From contig JAAYVD010000160.1 of NCBI GenBank assembly GCA_012517355.1, positions 46,650 to 110,649 on the forward strand: a DNA stretch of 64,000 nucleotides, given 5' to 3'. A program made the translations under genes and the position numbers. How positions within the stretch are numbered: position 1 is the stretch's first letter; the number at the start of each line of letters is the position of its first letter. Shown piece after piece: positions 8,284 through 16,550 of this stretch. This DNA is from Candidatus Rifleibacteriota bacterium (lineage in GTDB: Bacteria; Muiribacteriota; Ozemobacteria; Ozemobacterales; Ozemobacteraceae). The notes below the pieces were generated by a model. That model worked only from the letters and a program-made list of their open reading frames with translations, made no database searches and had not been told where the DNA came from.

Positions 8284-9489
8284 ATGGCCCTCTCTGACAC
8301 CGCGATCCGCATGGCAAAACCCCGCGCCCGCCCCGTGAAGATGTTCGACGCCGACGGCCTGTTCCTGCTCCTGAGACCCACCGGCGCCCGCTGGTGGCGG
8401 TTCCGCTACCGCTTCGGGGGAGGGGAAAAGCTCCTGAGCCTGGGCACCTACCCCGAGGTGTCCCTGAAGGAAGCCCGGAGCCGGCGCGATGAGGCCCGCC
8501 GCGTGCTGGCCGCCGGCATCGACCCCTCGGCGGCGCGGAAGGCTGACAAGGCCGCCCGGGAGACCGCTGGCCGCGACTCGTTCCAGGCCCTCGCGGAGGA
8601 GTGGCTGGCCCGCCGCCGGGCAAAGATCGTTCCCGCGCACGCGGCAATCATCCGGCGTCGGTTTGACCGGGATCTGTTCCCGGCCTTCGGAGCGAAGCCC
8701 ATTACCGACCTCGCCCCAAAGGAAATCTTGGCGGCCGTCCGTCGGATCGAGGCCCGTGGCGCCCCATCGTGCGCCACCAGGGCCTTGTGGACCATCTCTC
8801 AGGTTTGCCGGTATGCCGTGCAGGAGGGCCGTCTGGGGTCCGATCCCTGCCGCGACCTCCGCGGCGCCATCGACCCCCCCGAGCGCCAGCACTTCGCGGC
8901 GATCACCGACCCGAAGGCCCTGGGCCGGCTGCTGCGGGCCCTGGAGACCTACGACGGCACCCCGACGGTCAAGACCGCCCTCCGGCTGGCCCCGCTGCTG
9001 GTCGTTCGGCCCGGGGAACTTGTCAGGATGGAATGGGGCGAGGTCAACCTGGACACATGCGAGTGGCGGTATCTGGTGACCAAGACCCGGACCCTGCATG
9101 TTGTCCCCCTATGCCGGCGGGCCGTTGAGCTTCTGCGGGAGATTCACCCCCTGACCGGCGGGGGGAAATATGTTTTCCCCAACGCCCGGACTCCCGATAA
9201 GCCCATGACGCGGGAAGCCCTCCGGGGCGCCCTGGCCGACCTCGGGTTCGGCGGCGCCGCGACCACCCACGGGTGGCGGGCCGTCTTCCGAACGCTGGGG
9301 GATGAAGTCTTGGGGTTCCGGCCGGAACTTCTGGAGCATCAACTTGCTCATGCCGTGCGGGGCCCGCTGGGCCGAGCATACGACCGGACCACGTTCCTGC
9401 CCGAGCGGAAAGATATGATGGAACGGTGGGCCCAATACCTTTCGGAACTCGCGGCCGGCGAAACCCGCCGGGCCTCCAACGTAGCCTAG
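8284..9489 (+). CDS. int: Tyrosine-family integrase with N-terminal arm-binding domain
   Basis: The 401-residue protein begins with the DUF4102-type arm-DNA-binding domain (AKPRARPVKMFDADGLFLLLRPTGARWWRFRYRF...LSLGTYPEVSLKEAR in pieces), typical of P4-like and genomic-island integrases. A SAM-like core-binding domain follows around residues 95-175, then the catalytic domain. That domain has Arg in VVRPGELVRMEW, HGWR (HxxR), HQLAH and the nucleophile Tyr in RAYDRT. All five catalytic positions are present, so it should be active. GGAAGGAG precedes the ATG. It sits at the left end of the element, immediately after the 21-bp repeat. Confidence 0.95.
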   Translation: MALSDTAIRMAKPRARPVKMFDADGLFLLLRPTGARWWRFRYRFGGGEKLLSLGTYPEVSLKEARSRRDEARRVLAAGIDPSAARKADKAARETAGRDSFQALAEEWLARRRAKIVPAHAAIIRRRFDRDLFPAFGAKPITDLAPKEILAAVRRIEARGAPSCATRALWTISQVCRYAVQEGRLGSDPCRDLRGAIDPPERQHFAAITDPKALGRLLRALETYDGTPTVKTALRLAPLLVVRPGELVRMEWGEVNLDTCEWRYLVTKTRTLHVVPLCRRAVELLREIHPLTGGGKYVFPNARTPDKPMTREALRGALADLGFGGAATTHGWRAVFRTLGDEVLGFRPELLEHQLAHAVRGPLGRAYDRTTFLPERKDMMERWAQYLSELAAGETRRASNVA

Positions 9490-9501
9490 AACGGAGGAGT
9501 T

Positions 9502-10041
9502 ATGAAGGGGACCAACAAACAAAAAAAGTTCGACATCCGCACCCCCGAAGGCCGGGCCGCGTTCCTCGTACGACTCCAAGGGATTGCCGAGGAGGCCGAC
9601 AAGGACCGCCGCCGGAAGGGCCCACGGAGGAGTGTGGGCGGGGAGATCATCTGGTGCCTGGCGGGGTGCTTGCAGCGCGGCGAACCGATCCCCGACGACC
9701 TCCGGGCCAAGTTCCTGGCCGCCGTGAACCGCTGCAACATCTACCTGCACAGGTTTGCCGAGAAGCCGGGCGGGGCGTTCCTGACCTCCTGGGACGACGC
9801 CTTCGGAGCGCCCTACAAGGGCATCCACGTTGAGCGCTGGCTTGAGGAACTGCGGTTTCAGAACGAGGCGAACCGGCACGCCGCCCGGACGCCCGCCAAG
9901 CGGGAGGAGGGCCGCCAACGGCCTGCCAAGCCCTACGGCAAGGCCCGCCGGGATCTGCCGACGACGCCCGAAGCACTGGCCGAACGCGAGTCCATCAGCA
10001 TAGGAAGAGCAAAGCGAATCCTCTACCAACGGAAGAAGTAG
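9502..10041 (+). CDS. Element protein of unknown function
   Basis: This is a 179-residue, basic, soluble protein without membrane segments. It starts 12 bp after the integrase stop behind GGAGG and is followed at once by a factor-independent terminator, so integrase and this gene form one transcription unit. The C-terminus (TTPEALAERESISIGRAKRILYQRKK) looks like a small helix-turn-helix or basic nucleic-acid contact. No family is recognised. A role in excision or its control is conceivable only from position. Confidence 0.75.
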   Translation: MKGTNKQKKFDIRTPEGRAAFLVRLQGIAEEADKDRRRKGPRRSVGGEIIWCLAGCLQRGEPIPDDLRAKFLAAVNRCNIYLHRFAEKPGGAFLTSWDDAFGAPYKGIHVERWLEELRFQNEANRHAARTPAKREEGRQRPAKPYGKARRDLPTTPEALAERESISIGRAKRILYQRKK

Positions 10042-10057
10042 ACCCCGTGCTGATTTC

Positions 10058-10086
10058 CCGCCCCCGAGTGGGGCGGTTTTCTTTTT
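10058..10086 (+). terminator. Factor-independent terminator after the integrase unit
   Basis: A perfect 7-bp stem CCGCCCC/GGGGCGG with a 5-nt loop is followed by TTTTCTTTTT. It separates the integrase unit from the AlpA-replication unit. Confidence 0.85.
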
Positions 10087-10181
10087 CCCGGAAATCACCC
10101 CTTTTTCCGGGAATAGATGGTATGCGGGCTTGTGGCTATGTTTGTCTCGACGCGCGCGATTTCCGACACCGAGGTTTCACG

Positions 10182-10406
10182 ATGGACATTCAGCCGACTG
10201 CCCTCCTTCGGATCAAGCAATTTTCCAGGAACCCTGTCCCCTACGGGGTTTCGACCATCTGGAAGATGGTCCGGGAAGGCCGCTTCCCGCCCCCCATCAG
10301 GCTTTCCAGCCGGACCACCGTCTGGCGGGGGGCCGACATCCTGGCCTGGCTGGCCGAGAAGGCCGGCAACCCCGCCCTCGCGGCCGCCCCAGCCCCGAAG
10401 CCCTGA
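10182..10406 (+). CDS. AlpA-family DNA-binding regulator
   Basis: The 74-residue protein has a MerR/excisionase-like winged helix: LLRIKQFSR, then YGVSTIWKMVREGRFPPPIRLSSRTTVWRGADILAWL. That is the standard AlpA layout, with the recognition helix at STIWKMVREG. AlpA proteins of P4-like elements and PICI satellites activate excision or element promoters. The ATG at 10182 is chosen because the domain begins there; the frame is open from 10047 but the extra residues cover the terminator. It is followed 12 bp later by the replication ATPase gene. Confidence 0.85.
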   Translation: MDIQPTALLRIKQFSRNPVPYGVSTIWKMVREGRFPPPIRLSSRTTVWRGADILAWLAEKAGNPALAAAPAPKP

Positions 10407-10418
10407 CGGGAGCCGACC

Positions 10419-12056
10419 ATGCCGGAAAACAAAACGGGCCGCCTGCCGGCGACCCTGCAAAACTCACAGAACCAGTCTACCACGCGCGGGGCGGGCCTGC
10501 AAGCCCTCCTGGCCAATGAGCCGGGCCTGCCGGCCGACGACCTGGCGGCGATCCGTTCCCAGGTCGAGGCCGGCCGCCTGGAGCCCCCCACCCCCACCCG
10601 GCCGCTCATGCCCTGGGAGTCGGTCGGCCGGTTCCTGGACACCGACCCCGGCCCCGTTGACTGGCTATTCCGCGACATGATCCCCGCGGGGGTCGTCAGC
10701 GCCCTGGTGGCCAAGGGCGGAAGCGGGAAGTCGTTCCTTCTCATCCAGATTGCCGCCGCCGCCGCGACCGGGGAGCCGTTTGGGCCGTTCATCCCCGGCA
10801 AACCCCGCCGCGTGCTGCTCCTGGCGGGGGAAGACCCGACCGACGTGTTGCACCGCCGGATCCGCGCGGCCGCCGTCGGCATGAAGCTGGCCGGCCCTGG
10901 CGTCGCGGGAACTGGCGTAGAGCCCGTCCTGCGGGCGAACTTCGCGGCCGTCTCCCTGGTCGGGGAAGACCGTGTCCTGATCGGCCGCGACCCGGCGGGG
11001 AACCCCGCCACCTCCCCCACCTTCGCCTGGCTGTCGGAAAGCCTGGGGGCCATGGCCGCCGCGGGGAAGCCCGTTGACCTGCTCCTCGTCGATCCCATGG
11101 CGCGGTTCTTCGGTCTGGACGAGAACGACAACGGCCACGCTACCGCGTTCATCGCCTGCCTGGAAGAACTCGCCAAGAAGCACGCTTTGACCGTCCTGTT
11201 TGCCCACCACGTCGCCAAAGGCGCCGGCAAAGACGGGTCCGACCTAACCGGCCGGGGGGCCTCTGCCATCGGGGACGGCTGCCGGTTCGTGATGAGCCTG
11301 TCCGACCTCAAAGATGCCGACATCCGGCAATTCGGGATCGACCAGGCCGACCGGTATGCCTACGTCTGCCTCCAGACGCCCAAGGTCAACCACGCCGCCC
11401 GAGCGGGGAAAGACCTGTACTTCCGGCGGGGCCGGCACGGCATCCTGGAGCCGGTCGAGCTCGACACGGGAATCCGGTTGCGCCAGGCCGACGCCCTGGC
11501 CGACATCCTGGCCGAGGATGGTCCGATCCCCGAGCGGGCCCTGCTGAAGGGCGAGGGCAAGGACGCCAAGACCATCAGGAAGGCCCTGCGTGATGCCTTC
11601 CCGCGCCTTTCGATGGCCCTGGAACTTCCCCTGGTCGTGACCGTTGGTGTCGAAGCGGGGAAAATAGTCCGAACCGAGGAACCGGCCGCCAACGGGAAGG
11701 TTTCCACCGTTTTGCGTAACCCCTGCATTGAAGCCAAAAAAACAGCGGGAAACAACGGGAAACAGCCTGTAGAGCCCAAGGGAACAACGGGAAGCAACGG
11801 GAAGAAAAACCTTCCCGCTGAGGAATCCTGTGTTGAAGCGGAAAAGATGGCAGCGGGACGAAACCACGGGAAAAACGCCGATCCCGCTGAGATTTTTCCC
11901 GCTGTTTTTTCCTGTGCTGATGCGGGTTTGCGGGCCAAAAAACCCCAGCGGGAAAATTCCACCCCTACGGGGGGGGAAAAACCGTCCCGCTGTTTTTCCA
12001 CCCCCCCTTCGGGTTTGGGGTCCGGCGATCCCGCAAGGAGGTCGAACGATGCCTGA
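10419..12056 (+). CDS. RepA-like replicative ATPase (AAA_25 / RecA-fold)
   Basis: The 545-residue protein has Walker A in VAKGGSGKSFLL, Walker B in VDLLLVDPMARF, and motif H/sensor TVLFAHHVAKGAGK with the following GRGASAIGDGCR typical of hexameric RepA-like helicase ATPases of plasmids and phage satellites. Residues 1-90 are a variable N-terminus. The last 150 residues are Asn/Gly/Lys/Pro-rich and not conserved-looking, and they are encoded by the DNA with the iteron-like motifs. It overlaps the primase start by 8 bp, which points to translational coupling. Likely role: loading or acting as helicase at the element origin. Confidence 0.85.
   Translation: MPENKTGRLPATLQNSQNQSTTRGAGLQALLANEPGLPADDLAAIRSQVEAGRLEPPTPTRPLMPWESVGRFLDTDPGPVDWLFRDMIPAGVVSALVAKGGSGKSFLLIQIAAAAATGEPFGPFIPGKPRRVLLLAGEDPTDVLHRRIRAAAVGMKLAGPGVAGTGVEPVLRANFAAVSLVGEDRVLIGRDPAGNPATSPTFAWLSESLGAMAAAGKPVDLLLVDPMARFFGLDENDNGHATAFIACLEELAKKHALTVLFAHHVAKGAGKDGSDLTGRGASAIGDGCRFVMSLSDLKDADIRQFGIDQADRYAYVCLQTPKVNHAARAGKDLYFRRGRHGILEPVELDTGIRLRQADALADILAEDGPIPERALLKGEGKDAKTIRKALRDAFPRLSMALELPLVVTVGVEAGKIVRTEEPAANGKVSTVLRNPCIEAKKTAGNNGKQPVEPKGTTGSNGKKNLPAEESCVEAEKMAAGRNHGKNADPAEIFPAVFSCADAGLRAKKPQRENSTPTGGEKPSRCFSTPPSGLGSGDPARRSNDA
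11650..11990. repeat. Iteron-like cluster of CAGCGGGA / AACGGGAA motifs, candidate replication origin
   Basis: Within about 240 bp the octamer CAGCGGGA occurs seven times (near 11743, 11851 and 11945 on plus; near 11813, 11882, 11898 and 11974 on minus), and AACGGGAA four times (11691, 11754, 11786, 11796). Many copies are followed by A-runs, and the stretch is more A/T-rich than its surroundings. It lies inside the 3' end of the RepA-like gene, where plasmid and satellite origins are often found. Confidence 0.55.
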
Positions 12057-13146
12057 CCTGCTCGACCTGCTCCGCAATGCTGGACTATCCCCCGCCCGGC
12101 ATGGCGCCCGGGAATGGTCCGCTCCATGCCCCCGCTGCGGCGGCCGGGATCGGTTCCGCCTGTGGCCCGACCGTGGCCGCTGGTACTGCCGGGCCTGCGA
12201 CCGGGCCGGCGATGCCGTCGACCTGCTCCGACTCCTCGACCCCGCACTGACCTACCCGGCCGCCTGCCGGGCCCTGGGGATCGAGCCCCGCCCAATGGGA
12301 GCCCGCCGCCGCCCCGCCGGCACCCTGACCTGGACCCCCCGGGAGGAGGAGAGCCCCGCCCCGTTCTGGTGGTATGCCGCCGGCCGGTTCGTGGCCGAGG
12401 CCCACGACGCTCTGATGCAGAACCACGAACGCCTGGCGTGGTTGCGCGAGGCCCGGGGCCTGACCCCCGAGACCGCCCGCCGGGCCCGCCTGGGCTGGCA
12501 CTCCCGCGACCGCCGCCCCCCCCGCGAGGAGTGGGGCCTGGAGCCGGCCGCCGATCGCCCCCGGGGCCTGTGGCTTCCGGCCGGTCTGGTCCTCCCGACC
12601 ATGAACGGGTTCGGTTCCGTGGTCCGCCTGGCGATCCGCCGCCCCGAGGGGGCGCCACGATACCTGACCGTCGAGGGCGGGAACCAAACGCCCCTGGTGG
12701 CCGGCGATGGAACCGCCGGGGCCGTCGTGATCGAGAGTGCCCTCGACGCCCTGCTGATCGCCCAGGAGGCCGGCGACCTGGTGAAAGCCGTCGCCCTTGG
12801 GTCCGCGGTCGGGCGGCCCGACCTGGGAGCCCACAAGCTGCTGACCGATGGGCGCCTGGTCCTGGTCGCCCTCGACGCCGACCGGGCGGGGGCCGCCGCC
12901 TGGGCGTTCTGGCGCGAGACCTACCCCCGGGCGATCCGCTGGCCCACCCCGCGGGGGAAGGACCCCGCCGACGCTTGGCAGGCCGGGCTGTCAATCCGGG
13001 CCTGGGTGGTCTCGGGGCTGCGGGCCGCGGCGGGCATTCCCTCCGGGCCGGCCGTGGACGAGGAACGCGCCGCCATCCTGGAGTATGACGCCGGGTTACC
13101 CCGCGAGGAAGCGGAGCGCCTGGCGCTGGGAGGTGACAACCCATGA
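12049..13146 (+). CDS. Zinc-finger/TOPRIM DNA primase
   Basis: The 365-residue protein opens with a P4-alpha-type zinc-binding primase motif (CPRCGGRDRFR...WYCRAC, about residues 26-53) and carries a TOPRIM domain (AVVIESALDALL; acidic pair in VLVALDADRAGAAAW, about residues 225-300). It has no helicase domain of its own, so it complements the RepA-like ATPase encoded just upstream, with which it overlaps by 8 bp. The start is the ATG at 12049, preceded by AAGGAGG; the longer open frame upstream only shadows the ATPase gene. Together the two give the element an autonomous replication module. Confidence 0.9.
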   Translation: MPDLLDLLRNAGLSPARHGAREWSAPCPRCGGRDRFRLWPDRGRWYCRACDRAGDAVDLLRLLDPALTYPAACRALGIEPRPMGARRRPAGTLTWTPREEESPAPFWWYAAGRFVAEAHDALMQNHERLAWLREARGLTPETARRARLGWHSRDRRPPREEWGLEPAADRPRGLWLPAGLVLPTMNGFGSVVRLAIRRPEGAPRYLTVEGGNQTPLVAGDGTAGAVVIESALDALLIAQEAGDLVKAVALGSAVGRPDLGAHKLLTDGRLVLVALDADRAGAAAWAFWRETYPRAIRWPTPRGKDPADAWQAGLSIRAWVVSGLRAAAGIPSGPAVDEERAAILEYDAGLPREEAERLALGGDNP

Positions 13147-13532
13147 CCAGCAACCGCAGGCCCGGTGCCGATCCCCGGCCGATCGGGGGCGATGAGAATA
13201 TGATGTTCCACCAACTTTCCGCCAACCATGCGGGTTTCGCGACGGCCGTGACGGCCTGTAATGGCAGTTTTTCAGCCGGCCTTGGTCGACTGCCCGGAAA
13301 GCCGCATGAGGAGCGGGTCATAGCCGACCGCCGTCAACGAGAGACGATGACGCAGCAAACCAGCATGGGGCCAGCGGCTGCGGCAAAGAACCGTCGCAAA
13401 CCTGCATCGGCACGGCGTTTACGGGTCCTTCCTCCAGTGGGAACGCCACAGGGGTCTGGCGGCCTTGCGTTTTCTCTACACGCAAGAATTTTCAAACTCG
13501 GATTTCCCATTCCCGGGCTGAACCAGAGGTGA
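13143..13532 (+). CDS. Doubtful small ORF after the primase
   Basis: The ATG overlaps the primase stop (ATGA), as real element genes here do. However, the 129-residue translation has no recognisable domain, and its base and codon usage differ from the neighbours: more A/T at third positions and runs such as LPPVGTPQGSGG. The space 13200-13530 may instead be a decayed gene or a regulatory spacer in front of the terminase-like gene. I cannot decide between a short coupled gene and non-coding DNA. Confidence 0.3.
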   Translation: MTSNRRPGADPRPIGGDENMMFHQLSANHAGFATAVTACNGSFSAGLGRLPGKPHEERVIADRRQRETMTQQTSMGPAAAAKNRRKPASARRLRVLPPVGTPQGSGGLAFSLHARIFKLGFPIPGLNQR

Positions 13533-13539
13533 AACCACG

Positions 13540-14076
13540 ATGAAAACCCGCGCCAGTACTGAATCCTCCAAGGTGGGAAAAGACCTCCCCGCCGGTTTCC
13601 CCCACGCGCTCACCCGGGAAGACCTGGCCGCCGCCCTCGGGGTCACAGTCCGGACCGTCACCAACTGGAAGCAGGAGGCCCTTCCCCGTTCGAAGGACGG
13701 AACCTACGACCTGCCGGCCGTCATCACCTGGCTGGTCGAGCGGGAAGCTTCCCGGCGGGCGAAGGCCCCGGCCCGGCAGGAGGCGGATGACTCCCTGGCC
13801 GAGTATCGACGCCAGAAAACCCGCCTGGTGCGGCTCAGGTTCCTCCGCGAGAAGGGCAAGCTGCTTCCGAAGGCGGAGATGGTGAAGGCCTTCACCGATC
13901 GGGCCTTCGAGATTGGGCGGGCCCTCTTGCAACTGGGGCGCCGGTTCTCGGCGCGGGTGGCGGCGAAAAGCGGGAAAACGCTCCGGGAGGTTGAGGAGAT
14001 CCATGAGGCAGAGGCCCGGAAGCTTCTGGAGGACTACGCCCGGCCGATCTATATCGACGAAAACGCCCCCATCTGA
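13540..14076 (+). CDS. Terminase small subunit-like (Nu1-type) DNA-packaging protein
   Basis: The 178-residue protein has an N-terminal winged helix-turn-helix (LTREDLAAALGVTVRTVTNWKQEALP...YDLPAVITWLV), then a long charged helical region (residues 80-170) with the pattern EYRRQKTRLVRLRFLREKGKLLPKAEM. That pattern is characteristic of lambda Nu1-like small terminases. No large terminase or other packaging ATPase is present in the element. Phage satellites carry such lone small terminases to redirect helper packaging to their own genome. The alternative is a DNA-binding regulator of similar architecture. Confidence 0.65.
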   Translation: MKTRASTESSKVGKDLPAGFPHALTREDLAAALGVTVRTVTNWKQEALPRSKDGTYDLPAVITWLVEREASRRAKAPARQEADDSLAEYRRQKTRLVRLRFLREKGKLLPKAEMVKAFTDRAFEIGRALLQLGRRFSARVAAKSGKTLREVEEIHEAEARKLLEDYARPIYIDENAPI

Positions 14077-14136
14077 TTCCTGTTCTCGCCCGCGTGCTGA
14101 CGCGGGTAGCCCTGGACACCGAAAGGACATCAAACC

Positions 14137-14445
14137 ATGAAGAACCCCCGTTCCGCCGGCCGGCTGCGCGTGCCGCCGTGCCGCGTCCTGGTCGGCACCC
14201 CCGAGCAGCGCATCCGGCGCCTGGTCGGCGCCCGGATCACCCCCGCCGGGCGGGCCCTCGAGCTTGGCCGCCACCTCCTCGAGGAGGCCCTCTTGAACCC
14301 GCCGGCCGACCTGCTCAAGGATGACGCGTTCGAGCCATTCCACGCCGACCTCCGGCGGGCCCAGGCCGCGATCGAGGCCGGCGCCCTGCTGGTGTCGGAC
14401 CTCGGCGAACAGGTCGCGGCGATTGAGGAGGCCGAGATCCGATGA
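14137..14445 (+). CDS. Small helical element protein of unknown function
   Basis: The 102-residue protein is mostly alpha-helical by composition, with Leu/Ala heptad-like stretches from residue 35 on (RALELGRHLLEEALL; LRRAQAAIEAGALLVSDLGEQVAAIEEAE), suggesting a short coiled coil. The start follows AAAGGACATCAAACC. The stop overlaps the next start (ATGA). No family is recognised. Confidence 0.65.
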   Translation: MKNPRSAGRLRVPPCRVLVGTPEQRIRRLVGARITPAGRALELGRHLLEEALLNPPADLLKDDAFEPFHADLRRAQAAIEAGALLVSDLGEQVAAIEEAEIR

Positions 14446-15065
14446 CCTGGGTCAACCGAACGAAAGAGCCCCCGCCCACGCCGGCGCCCGAGCCGGTCCG
14501 CATCACCCCCGCCGCCCGGCCTGACTGGGTCGGCAAGTTCGAAAACTGGATTGGAGGAACCACCATGCCCACCCCCGCCCACGTTTGTGTCGTCAACGCC
14601 GAGAAGTTCGAGCGGGCCAAAGTCCGCTTCACCGACGCCATCCTGAACGAGCCCCTGGTCCGGGTCTTCCTCTGGCACGGTGTTGGCGTCAAAATCCGCT
14701 GCCATGGCTGCGGTATCTCGCTTTCCCGCGGCGCGTCCCTCAAGGTTGCCGGCGGCACCGGCTCCTGGTGCTCGAAATGCGCGGACCCCGAAACGCTGGT
14801 CGTCGCGTTCGCCAACGGGAGCCGCGCCGAGGGAGTCTTATCGGAGATTGACGCCGGCCTGGCCCACGCCCTCCATGGGCGGCGCGATGCTCTGGTCAAG
14901 CTGATCGACATGGAGCAGGTCCGCCCCGAGATTGAAGCCCTGCGGCAGCACGCGGCGGAGACCACGAAGAAGATGCACGCCGACCACCTGGCGGCCGTCC
15001 GGGCCGAAGAGAAGCTGCGCGCCGAACAGGAAACCGCCGCGATGGAAGGGAAGGTGGCCCTGTGA
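14442..15065 (+). CDS. Zinc-ribbon element protein of unknown function
   Basis: The 207-residue product contains a two-knuckle zinc ribbon (IRCHGCGISLSRG...SWCSKC, about residues 85-111) followed by a long charged helix ending in AEEKLRAEQETAAMEG. The 14442 ATG overlaps the upstream stop and has GAGGAGG 10 bp away. An in-frame ATG at 14565 has an even better GGAGG site and begins where the folded part starts, so a shorter 166-residue product is possible or both may be made. The stop overlaps the next GTG start. Confidence 0.7.
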   Translation: MTWVNRTKEPPPTPAPEPVRITPAARPDWVGKFENWIGGTTMPTPAHVCVVNAEKFERAKVRFTDAILNEPLVRVFLWHGVGVKIRCHGCGISLSRGASLKVAGGTGSWCSKCADPETLVVAFANGSRAEGVLSEIDAGLAHALHGRRDALVKLIDMEQVRPEIEALRQHAAETTKKMHADHLAAVRAEEKLRAEQETAAMEGKVAL

Positions 15066-15484
15066 ACCTGGAAATCCTCGAAGCCGCCCGCCTGGGCACC
15101 CCCCGCCCGCTTCTTCTGCGCGTGGTCCGTGCCGAGCACATCCCCGGCGACCGCCCCCACACCATCCGCGTGGTGCCGACCACCGCGACCATCCGGGGGG
15201 AGGTTGTCGGGTGGGTTCGCACCCTCCGGCATTCCACCGGCCTGGCGCCCCGGGAAATCACCTTCCTGATCGGGGCCCACCCCGGCGGGCTCGAAGTGCT
15301 CAATTCGGAAAACGAACCTGCCGGCCTGCCGCCCACCGCCCGATCTCGAGTCCTGACCGCCTGGCGCGCCATGCCCCCGGCGCCGGCACCGACCCACCCC
15401 CCGACCACCACACCGACCCCCGCGACGGCGCCCGCCGCCGTCAAGCCCACCAAGCCGGCCCCCAAGGGCCGGAAAGCCAAGTAG
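15062..15484 (+). CDS. Element protein of unknown function with basic Pro/Thr-rich tail
   Basis: The 140-residue protein starts at a GTG overlapping the upstream TGA, which indicates coupling. Residues 1-105 form a compact alpha/beta region (LLLRVVRAEHIPGDRPHTIRVV in pieces). The last 35 residues are Pro/Thr/Ala-rich and end in a basic patch (KPAPKGRKAK), as in proteins that touch nucleic acid. No family is recognised. Confidence 0.65.
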   Translation: MNLEILEAARLGTPRPLLLRVVRAEHIPGDRPHTIRVVPTTATIRGEVVGWVRTLRHSTGLAPREITFLIGAHPGGLEVLNSENEPAGLPPTARSRVLTAWRAMPPAPAPTHPPTTTPTPATAPAAVKPTKPAPKGRKAK

Positions 15485-15496
15485 GAGACCATCATC

Positions 15497-16321
15497 ATGG
15501 AAAAGACCGAGATCACCGTTTCCGTCTCGAAATGGCACCCCTGGCTCGCCGTTCAGGGAGAACCGGGGTTCTACATCCCGCCCGGAATCCCCCTGCGCGT
15601 TCCTGACCTGGAGCGCGGCGGGTCAAAGATTGTCGGGGCCCGCCTCGCCGATCTGGAGGTGAGCGCCCTGGGGAAGACCTGGCGCCATGCCTTCGCCTTC
15701 GGGCTCCTGGACCCCCAGACCCCCGAGGGCCCATCCCCGCTCGCGGTTGTGTGCAACCCGCTGGACGACAGCACCGAGGTGCCGGAGGTTTTGAAGTCCT
15801 TCGAGGCCCTCAAGACCATTCGGGACGCCGTGTGCCGGTTGGCCCAGACGATCCCCGGCGGGTATCACGCGGCTGCGGGGGTCAAGCCCGCGCCCGAAGG
15901 GAAGCCCACCAAGCCCGGACCCGCGAAGGCCCCGACCTCCGGCACCGCCCCGACCTTCCCGCCCGCCGCTGCGGCGATCCGCCCGACCACCCCGCCGGCG
16001 CCCGTCCCCCCCGCCGTGACCTTCGAGGGCCTGGTCGATGAACTGGTCAAGGCCGGCTCCCCTCGCGGGGCAGCGGTCACTCGGGTCGTGTCGGAGCGCC
16101 CCGACCTGCACGAGCAATTCCTCGCCCGGATCAACCCCGGCGCCACCCTGGCCCGTCCTGCGGAGCGGATGGCCCCGCCGATCCCCGCCGGGATGACCTT
16201 CGAGGGCGAGGTTGAGAAGCTGGTCAAGGCCGGCCGGAAACGCTCCGATGCCATCGCGGCCGTGGTCTCCAGTCACCCCGACCTGCACCAGCAGTACCTG
16301 GAGCGGATCAACAGCCGATAG
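15497..16321 (+). CDS. Element protein with a duplicated phage-type C-terminal motif
   Basis: The 274-residue protein has three parts. The N-terminal 125 residues are alpha/beta, the middle is a Pro/Ala/Lys-rich linker, and the C-terminus has two copies of a roughly 40-residue helical motif. These begin TFEGLVDELVKAG and TFEGEVEKLVKAG and continue to HPDLHQQYLERIN or its equivalent. A motif of this shape (alternating acidic-helix, Ala-Ile-x-x-Val, hPxLHxxYL) is found at the ends of many phage head- and protease-associated proteins. That similarity is from memory. Function is unknown; a link to helper particles is inference. Confidence 0.75.
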   Translation: MEKTEITVSVSKWHPWLAVQGEPGFYIPPGIPLRVPDLERGGSKIVGARLADLEVSALGKTWRHAFAFGLLDPQTPEGPSPLAVVCNPLDDSTEVPEVLKSFEALKTIRDAVCRLAQTIPGGYHAAAGVKPAPEGKPTKPGPAKAPTSGTAPTFPPAAAAIRPTTPPAPVPPAVTFEGLVDELVKAGSPRGAAVTRVVSERPDLHEQFLARINPGATLARPAERMAPPIPAGMTFEGEVEKLVKAGRKRSDAIAAVVSSHPDLHQQYLERINSR

Positions 16322-16550
16322 CACCCAACGCGCGGCCGGGCGGGGCACCCGACGGTTAGGGAGGGCCGACCCCCTCCTGTGGCGGCGGGCCTTTGCTCCC
16401 TTTCACGCGCGACTGTGCCCAGGGCCGCCCACCTGGGCCCGCCCTTCCTCCGGCTGGCGGCCGGATGACCTGGCGCCAAGACGCCCACCACCGATCCGGC
16501 CGGGGGTTCCGCCAAGCCCCCGGCCTTCCCTCATCCGAAAGGAGCCCCCC

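Noticed and set aside
8133..8381. Small minus-strand ORFs next to the integrase, as a divergent repressor gene
   Set aside because: The translations have no helix-turn-helix pattern and no ribosome site. They shadow the integrase 5' end.
10047..10181. Upstream extension of the AlpA-like protein
   Set aside because: It would cover the terminator at 10058-10086, and the AlpA fold begins only after 10182.
11830..12048. N-terminal extension of the primase
   Set aside because: The frame is open but overlaps the RepA-like gene and the iteron cluster. The ATG at 12049 has a strong AAGGAGG site and starts the zinc-finger domain.
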